Source: Desulfonatronum sp. SC1 (lineage in GTDB: Bacteria; Desulfobacterota; Desulfovibrionia; Desulfovibrionales; Desulfonatronaceae). Taken from it: DNA of 64,000 bases. A program made the position numbers and the translations under genes. Position 1 is the stretch's first letter. Every line of letters begins with the position of its first letter. The notes beneath the pieces are model-generated. The model was given only the letters and a program-made list of their open reading frames with translations, searched no databases and was not told the origin of the DNA. This document shows, in pieces, positions 29,812 through 38,500 of the stretch. The stretch covers positions 1 to 64,000 of the forward strand of contig NZ_PZKN01000001.1 of assembly GCF_003046795.1 (NCBI RefSeq), given 5' to 3'.

Positions 29812-30849
29812 ATGTCCCACACGCTCTCCGAACTGGCCGGCCTGTTGGGGCTGTCCTTGCAGGGGCCCGATCTGATCATTCACGGGCTGGCTGGATTGGA
29901 AAGAGCAGGTCCCGGCGAGTTGAGTTTTCTCTCCGGACCGAAACATCTGACACAACTCCGTCGGACGAAGGCCGGGGCGGTGATCGTCCCGGCCGAGTTC
30001 GCGTCCGAAGTCGGTTCGGTCCTGATCAGCGCCAATCCCTACCTGGATTTCACGCGGGCTCTGCGCCTGTACGCCGTCCCACAGGGAAGTTTTTCCGGCC
30101 ACTCCGAGGCGGCTTGGGTTCATCCGGAGGCCCGGGTGGATTCCTCGGCGACTCTGTATCCTTTCGTCTTCGTGGGGCAAAGGGCGGAAATCGGAAAGGA
30201 TTCCCGGCTGTTCAGCGGCGTGTACGTGGGCGAGGACTGCCGGATCGGCGAGCGGGTGACCATCTACCCCAACGCCGTGCTCATGTCCGGGACGGAGGTG
30301 AGAGACGACGTGATCATTCACCCTGGGGCCGTGTTGGGCAGCGACGGGTTTGGGTACACTCCCGGTTCCCGAGGACTGGAAAAAGTACCCCAGGTCGGCA
30401 ACCTGGTGATCGAGAATCACGTGGAGATCGGCGCCAACACCACCATCGACCGGGCCACCTTGGGGACCACCCTAATCGGTGCCGGAACGAAAATCGACAA
30501 CCTCGTGCAGATCGGACATAACGTGGAGGTCGGACCCCATTGCATCCTGGTTTCCCAGGTGGGCATCGCCGGGAGTTCCAAGCTGGGCGAGCGGGTCACG
30601 CTGGCCGGCCAGGTGGGCGTCGCCGACCATCTGCACCTGGGCGACGGCTGCCGAGTCGGGGCTAAGTCCGGGGTGAACCGGTCCCTTGCCGGAGGGCAGG
30701 ATTATCTCGGTTCTCCGGCGGTGGAAGCCAGGAAGTTCCTGCGCGTCGCCGCCACCTGGAACCGCCTGCCGGACATGGCCAAACGACTGGCCGCGTTGGA
30801 AAAAGAACTCGAAACCCTGAAAGCGAACCTTTCCAAGGAAGAATCATGA
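29812..30849 (+). CDS. lpxD: UDP-3-O-(3-hydroxyacyl)glucosamine N-acyltransferase
   Basis: Third step of lipid A synthesis: N-acylation of UDP-3-O-acyl-GlcN. 345 residues. The N-terminal uridine-binding domain (LSFLSGPKHLTQL) is followed by left-handed beta-helix hexapeptide repeats (IGERVTIYPNAVLMSG, VEIGANTTIDRATLG). The catalytic His lies in LVQIGHNVEVG. A C-terminal coiled-coil helix follows. It overlaps fabZ by ATGA. Confidence 0.96.
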   Translation: MSHTLSELAGLLGLSLQGPDLIIHGLAGLERAGPGELSFLSGPKHLTQLRRTKAGAVIVPAEFASEVGSVLISANPYLDFTRALRLYAVPQGSFSGHSEAAWVHPEARVDSSATLYPFVFVGQRAEIGKDSRLFSGVYVGEDCRIGERVTIYPNAVLMSGTEVRDDVIIHPGAVLGSDGFGYTPGSRGLEKVPQVGNLVIENHVEIGANTTIDRATLGTTLIGAGTKIDNLVQIGHNVEVGPHCILVSQVGIAGSSKLGERVTLAGQVGVADHLHLGDGCRVGAKSGVNRSLAGGQDYLGSPAVEARKFLRVAATWNRLPDMAKRLAALEKELETLKANLSKEES

Positions 30850-31313
30850 GCAGTACCGACCCGTCGCGTATCGATATTCGGGGGATCATGGACCTGTTGC
30901 CCCATCGCTACCCGCTGTTGTTGGTGGACCGGGTTCTAGAATACGAGCCCAAGGCCTCCATTCGGGCGATCAAGAACGTCACGTTCAACGAGCCCTTTTT
31001 TCAAGGACATTTCCCCGGCTATCCCCTGATGCCCGGGGTGCTGATTATCGAGGCCCTGGCCCAGACCGCCGGGCTGTTGCTCATGGTGAGCAAGCCGAAG
31101 GAAGAGCTACACAACAAACTTTTTCTGTTCACCGGGCTGGAGCGGGTCAAGTTTCGCCGGCAAGTGGTGCCCGGAGACCAACTGGAACTCCACATGAGAC
31201 ACGTTAGAAACAAGATGAACGTCTGGAAAATGGAAGGAACGGCTCAGGTCAACGGACAGGTGGTGGCCGAGGCGACCCTCAGCGGCGCCTTCGTGGATCG
31301 GGAGCAGGCGTGA
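30846..31313 (+). CDS. fabZ: 3-hydroxyacyl-ACP dehydratase
   Basis: Hot-dog-fold dehydratase of fatty acid elongation. 155 residues. MDLLPHRYPLLLVDRV, PFFQGHFPGYPLMPGVLIIEA (catalytic His and later Glu) and the KFRRQVVPGDQL segment are diagnostic. Its setting between lpxD and lpxA is the conserved arrangement that links phospholipid and lipid A acyl supply. The end overlaps the lpxA start. Confidence 0.97.
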   Translation: MSSTDPSRIDIRGIMDLLPHRYPLLLVDRVLEYEPKASIRAIKNVTFNEPFFQGHFPGYPLMPGVLIIEALAQTAGLLLMVSKPKEELHNKLFLFTGLERVKFRRQVVPGDQLELHMRHVRNKMNVWKMEGTAQVNGQVVAEATLSGAFVDREQA

Positions 31314-32134
31314 TGGGTACGTTGATCCATTCCACCGCCGTCGTCGATCCGGGCGCGCAACTGGGCCAGGACGTCCAGATCGGACCGATGTGCGTCATCG
31401 ACGCGGACGTGATCGTCGGCGACCGGACCAAGATCGACGCCCAGGCCCGCATCCACGCCCACACTCGGCTCGGTTCCGACAACCACGTGCATTCCTTTGC
31501 CTTCATCGGCGGCGACCCTCAGCATATCAAATACAAGGGCGAACCGACCCTGCTGGAAATCGGCGACCGCAACCTGATCAGGGAATACTCCACTCTGCAT
31601 CGGGGTACGGTTGACGGCGAGGGAGTGACCCGCCTCGGTTCGGACTGTCTGCTGATGGCCTATGCCCACGTGGCCCACGATTGCGTTGTGGAGGACAAGG
31701 TGATCATGGCCAACGCGGCTACCCTGGGTGGGCACGTATATGTCGGAACCAGAGCCGTGCTCGGCGGATTGTGCGCCGTGCATCAATTCGCCCGTGTCGG
31801 GGCGTACGCTTTCATCGGCGGCAAGGCCGGCATCAGCCTGGACATCCCTCCGTACATGATCGCCACGGGCACTCCGGCCAAGCTTTACGGCCCCAACGTC
31901 ATCGGGTTGAAGCGCCAAGGGTTCTCCTCCGAGGCCGTGGCCAACATCGAAAAAGCCTACAAGATCATCTGGCGTTCCGGAAAAAAGCGCCAGGAGGCCA
32001 TCGAAGATGTCCGGCAGACCTGTCCGGAATCCTCCGAAGTCGCTTTCCTGCTCGATTTCCTCCAGGGCACGACCCGGGGCGTTTCCGCGGACAACCAACT
32101 CGCGGTCAACGGCCAGGACATTCCCCTCTATTGA
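31313..32134 (+). CDS. lpxA: UDP-N-acetylglucosamine acyltransferase
   Basis: First step of lipid A synthesis. 273 residues from ATG 31313 (GTG 31310 also possible). Hexapeptide repeats start at once (IHSTAVVDPGAQLGQDVQIG). The catalytic His is in AYAHVAHDCVV, and the C-terminal helical domain (VIGLKRQGFS) follows. The start codon overlaps the fabZ stop as TGATG, so translation is probably coupled. Confidence 0.97.
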   Translation: MGTLIHSTAVVDPGAQLGQDVQIGPMCVIDADVIVGDRTKIDAQARIHAHTRLGSDNHVHSFAFIGGDPQHIKYKGEPTLLEIGDRNLIREYSTLHRGTVDGEGVTRLGSDCLLMAYAHVAHDCVVEDKVIMANAATLGGHVYVGTRAVLGGLCAVHQFARVGAYAFIGGKAGISLDIPPYMIATGTPAKLYGPNVIGLKRQGFSSEAVANIEKAYKIIWRSGKKRQEAIEDVRQTCPESSEVAFLLDFLQGTTRGVSADNQLAVNGQDIPLY

Positions 32135-32206
32135 AACGGAATTCCGCGGTCAGGGCGCAGATCTCGGAATTCAGGATTCAGAAGGCAGAGGCTGAAGCAG
32201 GCGACG

Positions 32207-33049
32207 ATGGACTATTTTGACCAATCGCACACGGCAAACGCTCGTTCCGGGACCCTGGCGATCATCGCCGGAGGGGGCCGCCTGCCGCGGTTGGTGCTTG
32301 ACGGGGCGCGAGCCATGGGACTGCGCGTCGTGGGCGTGGGGTTCGGCGGAGAGACCGAAGCGGACTTGATCCGGGATATGGATGCGTGGCAGTGGTTGCA
32401 CCTGGGACAGTTGGGCAAGCTGATCGCCTTTTGCAAGCAGCAAGGCGTCAAGCGGATCGTCATGGCGGGTAAGGTACACAAGGCCCGGGCCGTCGATTTT
32501 CGACCGGACTGGCGAGCGGCCAAATTGCTCTGGAAGGTTCGGAACACGCAGGATGACGTCCTGTTACGGGCCATCACCGAGGAACTGGAAAGCGAAGGCA
32601 TGGCCGTGGTCGCGGCCCAGGACTTCCTGCCCCACCTGAAAACTCCGGAAGGCGAACTGACCCGGCGCAAGCCCACGCCGGAAGAACAAGCGGACATCCA
32701 ATTCGGTTGGCCCCTGGCCCGGCAAATGGGCTCTCTGGACGTGGGTCAGTGCGTGGTGGTCCGCAAGCGCAGCGCCGTGGCCGTGGAGGCCCTGGAGGGC
32801 ACCGACGCCACGATTCTGCGGGCTGGCGAACTGGTCGGACCGGGGTGCGTGGTGATCAAAGTCTTCAAACCGATCCAGGACCCGCGTCTTGATCTCCCGG
32901 CCATCGGCCCGCAAACCATCCGGACCATGATCCAGGCCCAGGCCTCCTGCCTGGCAGTGGAATCGGGCCGCAGCCTGTTTCTGGACCTCCCGGAAAGCCT
33001 CAGCCTGGCCGATTCGGCCGGGATCAGTATCGTCGGGCTGGCATCATGA
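32207..33049 (+). CDS. lpxI: UDP-2,3-diacylglucosamine pyrophosphatase LpxI
   Basis: Hydrolyses UDP-diacyl-GlcN to lipid X, the role LpxH has in enterobacteria. 280 residues, the DUF1009/LpxI length. LAIIAGGGRLPRLVLDGAR at the start and GPGCVVIKVFKPIQDPRLDLPAIGPQTI in the second half are typical. It sits 72 bases after lpxA; the gap holds a short AGTCAG/ATTCAG-type low-complexity run. It converges with fdhD, overlapping by 6 bases. Confidence 0.94.
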   Translation: MDYFDQSHTANARSGTLAIIAGGGRLPRLVLDGARAMGLRVVGVGFGGETEADLIRDMDAWQWLHLGQLGKLIAFCKQQGVKRIVMAGKVHKARAVDFRPDWRAAKLLWKVRNTQDDVLLRAITEELESEGMAVVAAQDFLPHLKTPEGELTRRKPTPEEQADIQFGWPLARQMGSLDVGQCVVVRKRSAVAVEALEGTDATILRAGELVGPGCVVIKVFKPIQDPRLDLPAIGPQTIRTMIQAQASCLAVESGRSLFLDLPESLSLADSAGISIVGLAS

Positions 33050-33886
33050 GACGGTCGTCGCGGCGTCGTCCTGCAACTGGACGACGATTCGCCGGGGCGC
33101 GTTGAAAATGTTCACCCGTCCCGGGCGAGCGTACCCGCCCAGGGTCAGATCGGCCCGCCTGGCGATATCCAGGCCCAAAGATGACGGAGCGGATCGGGAG
33201 AGGACTATCGGAATGCCAATCCGGGCGCACTTCAAGACCATGTCCGACGTCAGCCGCCCAGTGGTGTACACGGCCCCACCCGTGGGAAAGCGCCGCAACA
33301 GGATCGCCCCGATGACCTTGTCCACGGCATTGTGCCGCCCGACATCCTCGAAGCATCCCAGAAATCGCCCCTCGGCCCAGTATCCGCAGGCATGCACGCA
33401 GTGGGTGTCCTGTTGCAAGGTGGAAGCACCCAAAGTCCCGCGAATCAACTCCCCGACCTGACCCAGATTGATCCGGGTCTCCGCCGCCAGCGAAAACTCC
33501 TCTTCCAGCATCCTCCGGCTGATCCGCCCGGTCCCTCCGCAACCCGAAGTGATGATGGTCTCCGGGTCCGCATCCCGCTCGTCGGAACGACCTCCCGTCC
33601 GGTCAGCGCCCCGATCTTCCGTCCGCGCGTACACCGTGACCCGGCCCTGCTCGCAAAGCACGACCTCCACGATGTCGTCGGGCGTGGACACATATCCCTG
33701 CCCGAAAAGAAAGCCGGCCCCGAACACGTCCAGATCCTGAGCCAGAACCATGGCCGTCCCGATGACCCGCTCATTCAGGGCAACCTCCACGGGCTGCTCC
33801 ACAAGAACCTGTTCCTGAGCCGTCTCCTGGCCGTCACGAGTGATGATCAGCGTGGAAGCGGCTATATCCAAGGGTAAGTTGTGCAT
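33044..33886 (-). CDS. fdhD: Formate dehydrogenase accessory sulfurtransferase FdhD
   Basis: Delivers sulfur from IscS to the Mo/W-bis-PGD cofactor of formate dehydrogenases. 280 residues from ATG 33886; a longer frame runs through the tRNA-Leu promoter region to 34039. ALNERVIGTAMVLAQDLDVFGAGFL, CFEDVGRHNAVDKVIG and SRSAPSSLGLDIAR are characteristic. The usual CxxC loop reads SGCGGTG, keeping the first cysteine but not the second. A ~15-residue Asp/Arg-rich insert precedes this loop. Confidence 0.93.
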   Translation of the reverse strand: MHNLPLDIAASTLIITRDGQETAQEQVLVEQPVEVALNERVIGTAMVLAQDLDVFGAGFLFGQGYVSTPDDIVEVVLCEQGRVTVYARTEDRGADRTGGRSDERDADPETIITSGCGGTGRISRRMLEEEFSLAAETRINLGQVGELIRGTLGASTLQQDTHCVHACGYWAEGRFLGCFEDVGRHNAVDKVIGAILLRRFPTGGAVYTTGRLTSDMVLKCARIGIPIVLSRSAPSSLGLDIARRADLTLGGYARPGRVNIFNAPRRIVVQLQDDAATTVS

Positions 33887-33973
33887 GGCGAGGCGCGTCT
33901 CCTGTAGAACAAAGTCCAAGCCTCTAGCAGATTCCCGGCAAACCCGAAAGGACGTAAATCGGCCCAGCGGCGA

Positions 33974-34002
33974 TTGACGGAAGAATGGTCGAAAGGATAA
34001 GT
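33974..34002 (+). promoter_or_regulatory. Probable promoter of tRNA-Leu
   Basis: TTGACG, 16-17-base spacer, then GATAAG/ATAAGT, ending about 12 bases before the tRNA 5' end. The spacing to the mature 5' end suits a short-leader tRNA transcript. Confidence 0.45.
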
Positions 34003-34013
34003 GGGCAGACAGT

Positions 34014-34102
34014 GCCCGGGTGGTGGAATTGGTAGACACAAGGGACTTAAAATCCCTCGCTCAGAGATGGGCGTGCCGGTTCGATTCCGGCCCTGGGCAC
34101 CA
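34014..34102 (+). tRNA. tRNA-Leu (TAA)
   Basis: An 89-nt class II tRNA with encoded CCA. Acceptor GCCCGGG pairs with CCTGGGC, the anticodon stem is AGGGA/TCCCT around loop CTTAAAA, there is a long variable arm, and the T loop is TTCGATT. It marks the left edge of a low-GC, remnant-rich stretch, a common place for island insertion. Confidence 0.95.
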
Positions 34103-34427
34103 TTTTACAAGGTTTGTGGGAAATTCGTTTTCAGATTGTGTAAGCACTATGTAAGCAAAAAGCCGAAAGTGCATGTTGGCAGGTGGGAGGGATTGCCGTT
34201 CCGCCAACCCGGAATGACAGCGAAGTGGAAATGATCACTGTGCCACCCACCTCCAACCCCGGCAACCTGGTTTCCGTGGTCCGCGATTCCGTGATTGTCA
34301 TAATATCCTCCAACGCCCATTCCCGAGGGATGCCATTCTACCCCAATACCAGCGCAAAGCCCGTAAACGCCAAATATGGGTCTAGCCTCGCAGCACGGTC
34401 AGAGACAGAAAGACCGCGCCTCGGGCC

Positions 34428-34535
34428 TCAATTCTCGTCACCCTGGCCAACCTCGACCTCCAAAAAGAGCAGGTCGGGGTTGGCCTTCAGGTAGAGGGCG
34501 ATGAGGCGGTCTTAGGGGGTTCTTGGGGTCCACAT
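34428..34535 (-). pseudogene. Small interrupted open frame, unknown
   Basis: ATG 34535 with GGAG eight bases upstream starts MWTPRTP, is stopped by TAA at 34512-34514, and resumes in frame as DRLIALYLKANPDLLFLE to TGA 34428. The second part looks protein-like and the ribosome-binding site is good, which suggests a ~35-residue gene killed by one nonsense change. No family recognised. Confidence 0.3.
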
Positions 34536-34935
34536 GGGGGTTGCTCCGGGCCAAAAAGGATAAAGCGGCTGGCTGATGGATCGCTTAAGGTGGAGACCTG
34601 GCTGGGCTTGTCGGTATGCGACTGGATGTTATGTCATGTGGGAATCCTTGATCCAACCGATAGCCGAAATCGGCTGCGGCATGACGGATACGAAGATCAC
34701 CCTGCTAATACCCTCGTCACGGTGGTCACTCCAATTCCCAACTCGGCGGGCGGATACATACACATGTTCAATGGCTACGTAGACCCCGACCTCAAGGCTG
34801 CCCGCGGCCACGCATTTCCCGTCCGCGCCGGACAGTGAGGTGATTTGGAGCTTTTTGGTTATTCGGATTATGTGACTCATTGGCAGGATGAGAGGGTATC
34901 GCTGATTCAGCCCCTTCATCTGTTCGCTGATATCA

Positions 34936-34973
34936 GGCCGCCTATCCTTTTGGATGGGCGGCCTTATTGTTTT
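34936..34973 (+). terminator. Strong intrinsic terminator without an upstream gene
   Basis: A 12-bp stem (GGCCGCCTATCC / GGATGGGCGGCC, one T-G pair) with a TTTT loop and a TTATTGTTTT tail. No intact plus-strand gene lies in the preceding 800 bases, so it may end a lost gene or an unrecognised small RNA. Confidence 0.7.
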
Positions 34974-35102
34974 CGGCGTGGGGCCATCCCCCGAGGTGTG
35001 AGGTTGCCCTGTACGGGATTCGACCTTCGGCTGACAGGGCTCAAGCACTACAGGGATGGAGGCGATCATCGGCGTCCTGGAACGTGACGGGCACGGTAGA
35101 GG

Positions 35103-35345
35103 GGCAGGTTTGAGCAGTATCCGTTACGGCTGGGTTGGGCCATTACGATTCACAAGAGCCAGGGCATGGCCATTCCCAAAGAGTGTCTCGACCTCCGGGG
35201 TGGGAGTTGCTTTGGCCATGGCCAGCTTTACAATGTGCTATTCAGGGTCACGGGGCTTGACGAACACTCGCTGCCCAAGGCAATCTCTCGAAGAAATTTG
35301 ATAGTGGACCAGAGGGTTACGATATTTTTTGGGCAAGGTGCGCAA
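35103..35345 (+). pseudogene. Remnant of a Pif1/RecD-like helicase C-terminus
   Basis: The frame at 35103 reads RFEQYPLRLGWAITIHKSQG, then CFGHGQLYNVLFRVTGL, then a final strand RNLIVDQRVTIFF. This matches the last motifs of Pif1/UvrD-like superfamily 1 helicases (AWAITIHKSQG...GQLYVALSR), with decay at VLFR (normally ALSR). A TAG lies just upstream in frame and the ATPase core is absent. These helicases often travel on mobile or defence islands, which fits the site next to tRNA-Leu. Confidence 0.65.
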
Positions 35346-35374
35346 TTTTCACATTGCAATATAGGAATCATCTC

Positions 35375-35461
35375 ATGGGCGACACGAAAGGAAAGAAAGA
35401 AAAAGCCAAGGACAAGAAGCAGAAAGAAGCCAAGAAAGATAAGCAAAAGAAGGGGAAGTAA
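35375..35461 (+). CDS. Tiny lysine-rich protein (28 residues)
   Basis: ATG 35375 to TAA 35459-35461, with AGGA eight bases upstream. The product begins MGDTKGKKEKAKDKKQ and contains almost only Lys, Glu, Asp, Gln, Ala and Gly. Very short Lys-rich proteins with an MGDK-type start are annotated as hypothetical in many deltaproteobacteria and may bind nucleic acid; that role is a guess. It lies 45 bases before the large PAS/GGDEF gene on the same strand. Being so short and simple in composition, it could be chance. Confidence 0.45.
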   Translation: MGDTKGKKEKAKDKKQKEAKKDKQKKGK

Positions 35462-35506
35462 TAGGTCAATCCTCTGTTTCAATGATTCCTCGCCTTGGAG
35501 CCTTTC

Positions 35507-38500
35507 ATGCTTGATTCTACTCTATCCTCTGCCGACACCTCCCTCCAATCTTCTTCCGTTCTTCAAGATTTTTTCGACAACGCTCCCATCGGCATCTACA
35601 CGTCCACTCCGGATGGTCGCTTTTTGGCGGCTAACCCGGCCATGGCGACGTTGTTCAGATACGATTCCCCACGGGATTTTATCGCTTCCGTCACGGACAT
35701 TACTGGCCAATTATATGCCGATCCTGCTGACAGGCAGGAATTCAAGCGCCTTGTTGACGTGCATGGCGAAGTCAAGAACCAAGAGTTTCGGATGGTGCGC
35801 CGTGACGGGACGGTCATCTGGGTGTCTCTAAGTGGACGAGGTATTCAAGATTCAGAAGGAAACATCGTTCAGTATCAAGGCTTCGTCAGTGATATAACAG
35901 GACGCAAACTGACGGAAGACGAGATAATAAACGCTCGAAACCAGTATCAATCACTGGTGGATAACATCCCCGGCATTGCCTTTCGCTGCAAGTACGACGA
36001 ATACTGGACCATGTTATATATGAGCGATCAGTCGGTTGACCTGACCGGATATCCAGCCTGTGATTTCATCCATAATTCCATACGTTCTTATGTAAGCGTG
36101 ATTCACCCCGAAGATAGGCCCATCGTCGTGAAAAGCATTGAAGATGCTGTATCGGCTGGTCTTCATTGGGACATTCAGTATCGAGTCCATCACAAGGACG
36201 GACACTTTCGCTGGGTGAATGAAGAGGGGCAAGGCATTTTTGGTATCGATGGTACAGTAGCCTATCTCGACGGCTTTATTTTAGACATCACCGAACGTAA
36301 AATATCCGAGGAAAGCTTATTGATATACAAGTCTGCCGTCGATCAATCGATGGATGGCATCGCTTTGGCGGATATGGACGGACATATTCGACTTGTCAAT
36401 AATGCCTGGGCAGCGATGCATGGCTATACACATGATGAGATTATCGGATGTCATTTGAGCCTGTTTCATACCCCAGAGCAGATGACACATGAAGTCGAAC
36501 CGCAAATAGAACGCGTAATCATTGATGGTTCAGGACAGGGAGAAATCGGACATTTACATAAGGATGGATCAATCCTGCGTACGCAAATGACCTTGAAGGC
36601 ACTAAAAGGAACAGACGGCGAATATATCGGCTTGCTCAGTTCCGCCCGCGATATTACTCAGGAAGTCAAATGGCGGGAACAAGCCAGATTTCATGGCTAT
36701 TTCAGGACGTTGATATCTGAAATATCCTCGCGTTTGGTACTGATTCATAATGACAAGACTTTTGATGAAGCAGTTGACTACATGCTGGCATCCCTGGGCC
36801 AGTTGTTTGATATGGACCGAAGCTATTTCTTACGCTTTTCTGATGATCTTTCTACAATGAGTAACACTCATGAGTGGTGTTCACCTGGATCAACAGCGCA
36901 AATCAACCGTATCCAGAAATTTCCTACATCCAACTTCTCTTGGTCATTGAGCTGTTTGTTTGAACTACGACCGCTGCATATCCCTGATGTGAAAGAGTTA
37001 CCGGAGGAAGCAAGGGCGGAACGCGAGGAATTTCAGTTCCAGGGCATTCAATCTTTGCTTTGTCTGCCAATATATAATGAGGAAAAGAAAATTATTGGTT
37101 TCATTGGATTTGATGCTGTTCGTACACATTATAGCTGGTCATTGGAGCAGATTGCTTTAATGCAAATGCTTGCGGAAATACTTGGCAATGCAATTTTTCG
37201 TTTAGAATCTGTATTCGCCTTGGAAAAAAGCGAGGAGAAATTTCGCTTTCTTGCGGAAAATGCAAGTGACTTCATCTACAAAATGATGATTCCAGAGGGT
37301 GTTTACGAATACGCCAGCCCTTCAGCGTCGAGACTCACGGGTTTCAGTCCAGAAGATTTTTACAACAATCCAGGATTGATTCGCAAAGTTATTCATCCTG
37401 ATTGGCGAAATTTTTTGGATGAGCAGTGGAATTCTGTTCTGGGCGGCAATACTCCTGATTTCTTTGAATACCAGATCGTTGACAAGAATGGTGAGTCGAG
37501 GTGGCTAGCCCAGAGCAACTCTTACCTGAAAGACAATAACGGCAAAATCACCAGCATGGTGGGCGTTGTCCGTGATGTCACCGAACGTAAGCGGACCGAG
37601 CAGGCGTTGTATAAACAACAGGCATTGGAAAAAATTTTGACGAGTTTAGCCATCGGCTTCATCAACGTGCCCCTGGAAAAGGTCGATGCAGCCCTGGATC
37701 AAATGCTGGAAACAATCGGAGAGTTCACGCAGACGGATCGTGTATATATCTTTCAACATGACGCAAGTCGCTCCGTAACCATCAACACGCATGAATGGTG
37801 CGCGGACGGGGTAACGCCTGAAATCGGCAATCTGCAGTCCGTCCCATTGGATCTGCTCCAGGTCATTCTGGACCCGCTTCAAAAAGGCGAGATTGTCTAT
37901 ATTCAGGATGTTGCCAGCCTCTCAGTGGATCATGATATTCGCGCTCATTTTGAAGCCCAGAGCATCAGCTCCATTGTCGCTATTCCATTGATGCAGGGCG
38001 GAATGAATGTGGGTTTTGTCGGTTTTGACGCGGTCAAGGCACCAAGAATTTTTTCAGAGTCAGAAATGAACATCTTGAAAGTCCAGGCCCAGATTGTTTC
38101 CAATATTTTGGAACGACTGAAAGCAGAAAAGGCCTTGCATGCAAGCGAGCAACGCTATCGCGACTACATCCTCAACACACCTTACGGCCTGTTCATTGCC
38201 GACAAAAAAGGACGTATCCAGTTCGTCAATCCCGCGGCCTGCGCCCTTTCCGGTTACTCTGAAGACGAACTCATCTCCATGAAGATATCCGACCTGCTCT
38301 CCATCGAAGCGCACAAATCAAGCTTGAGGCATTTTCATAACGTCATCAAGAAAGGCCGGGCCAAGGGCGAATACGACATGCTCACGAAGTACGGAGACAG
38401 ACATTGGTGGTCCGTAACGTCCGTCAAGATTTCCAACGACCAATTTCTCGGCTTCTGCCATGACATCACCATGAGAAAAAAGGCTGAAGATCAGATGCGT

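Larger units (their letters stand above)
34103..35102. other. Gene-poor, decayed stretch right of tRNA-Leu
   Basis: About 1 kb with no convincing intact gene. It contains an interrupted small minus-strand frame (34428-34535), a strong orphan terminator (34936-34973) and, to the right, a helicase remnant. Other short open frames here show no family features. Confidence 0.6.

Noticed and set aside
34590-34838. 82-codon plus frame and overlapping minus frame near 34.7 kb
   Set aside because: No start signal or family features in either strand; likely decayed DNA.
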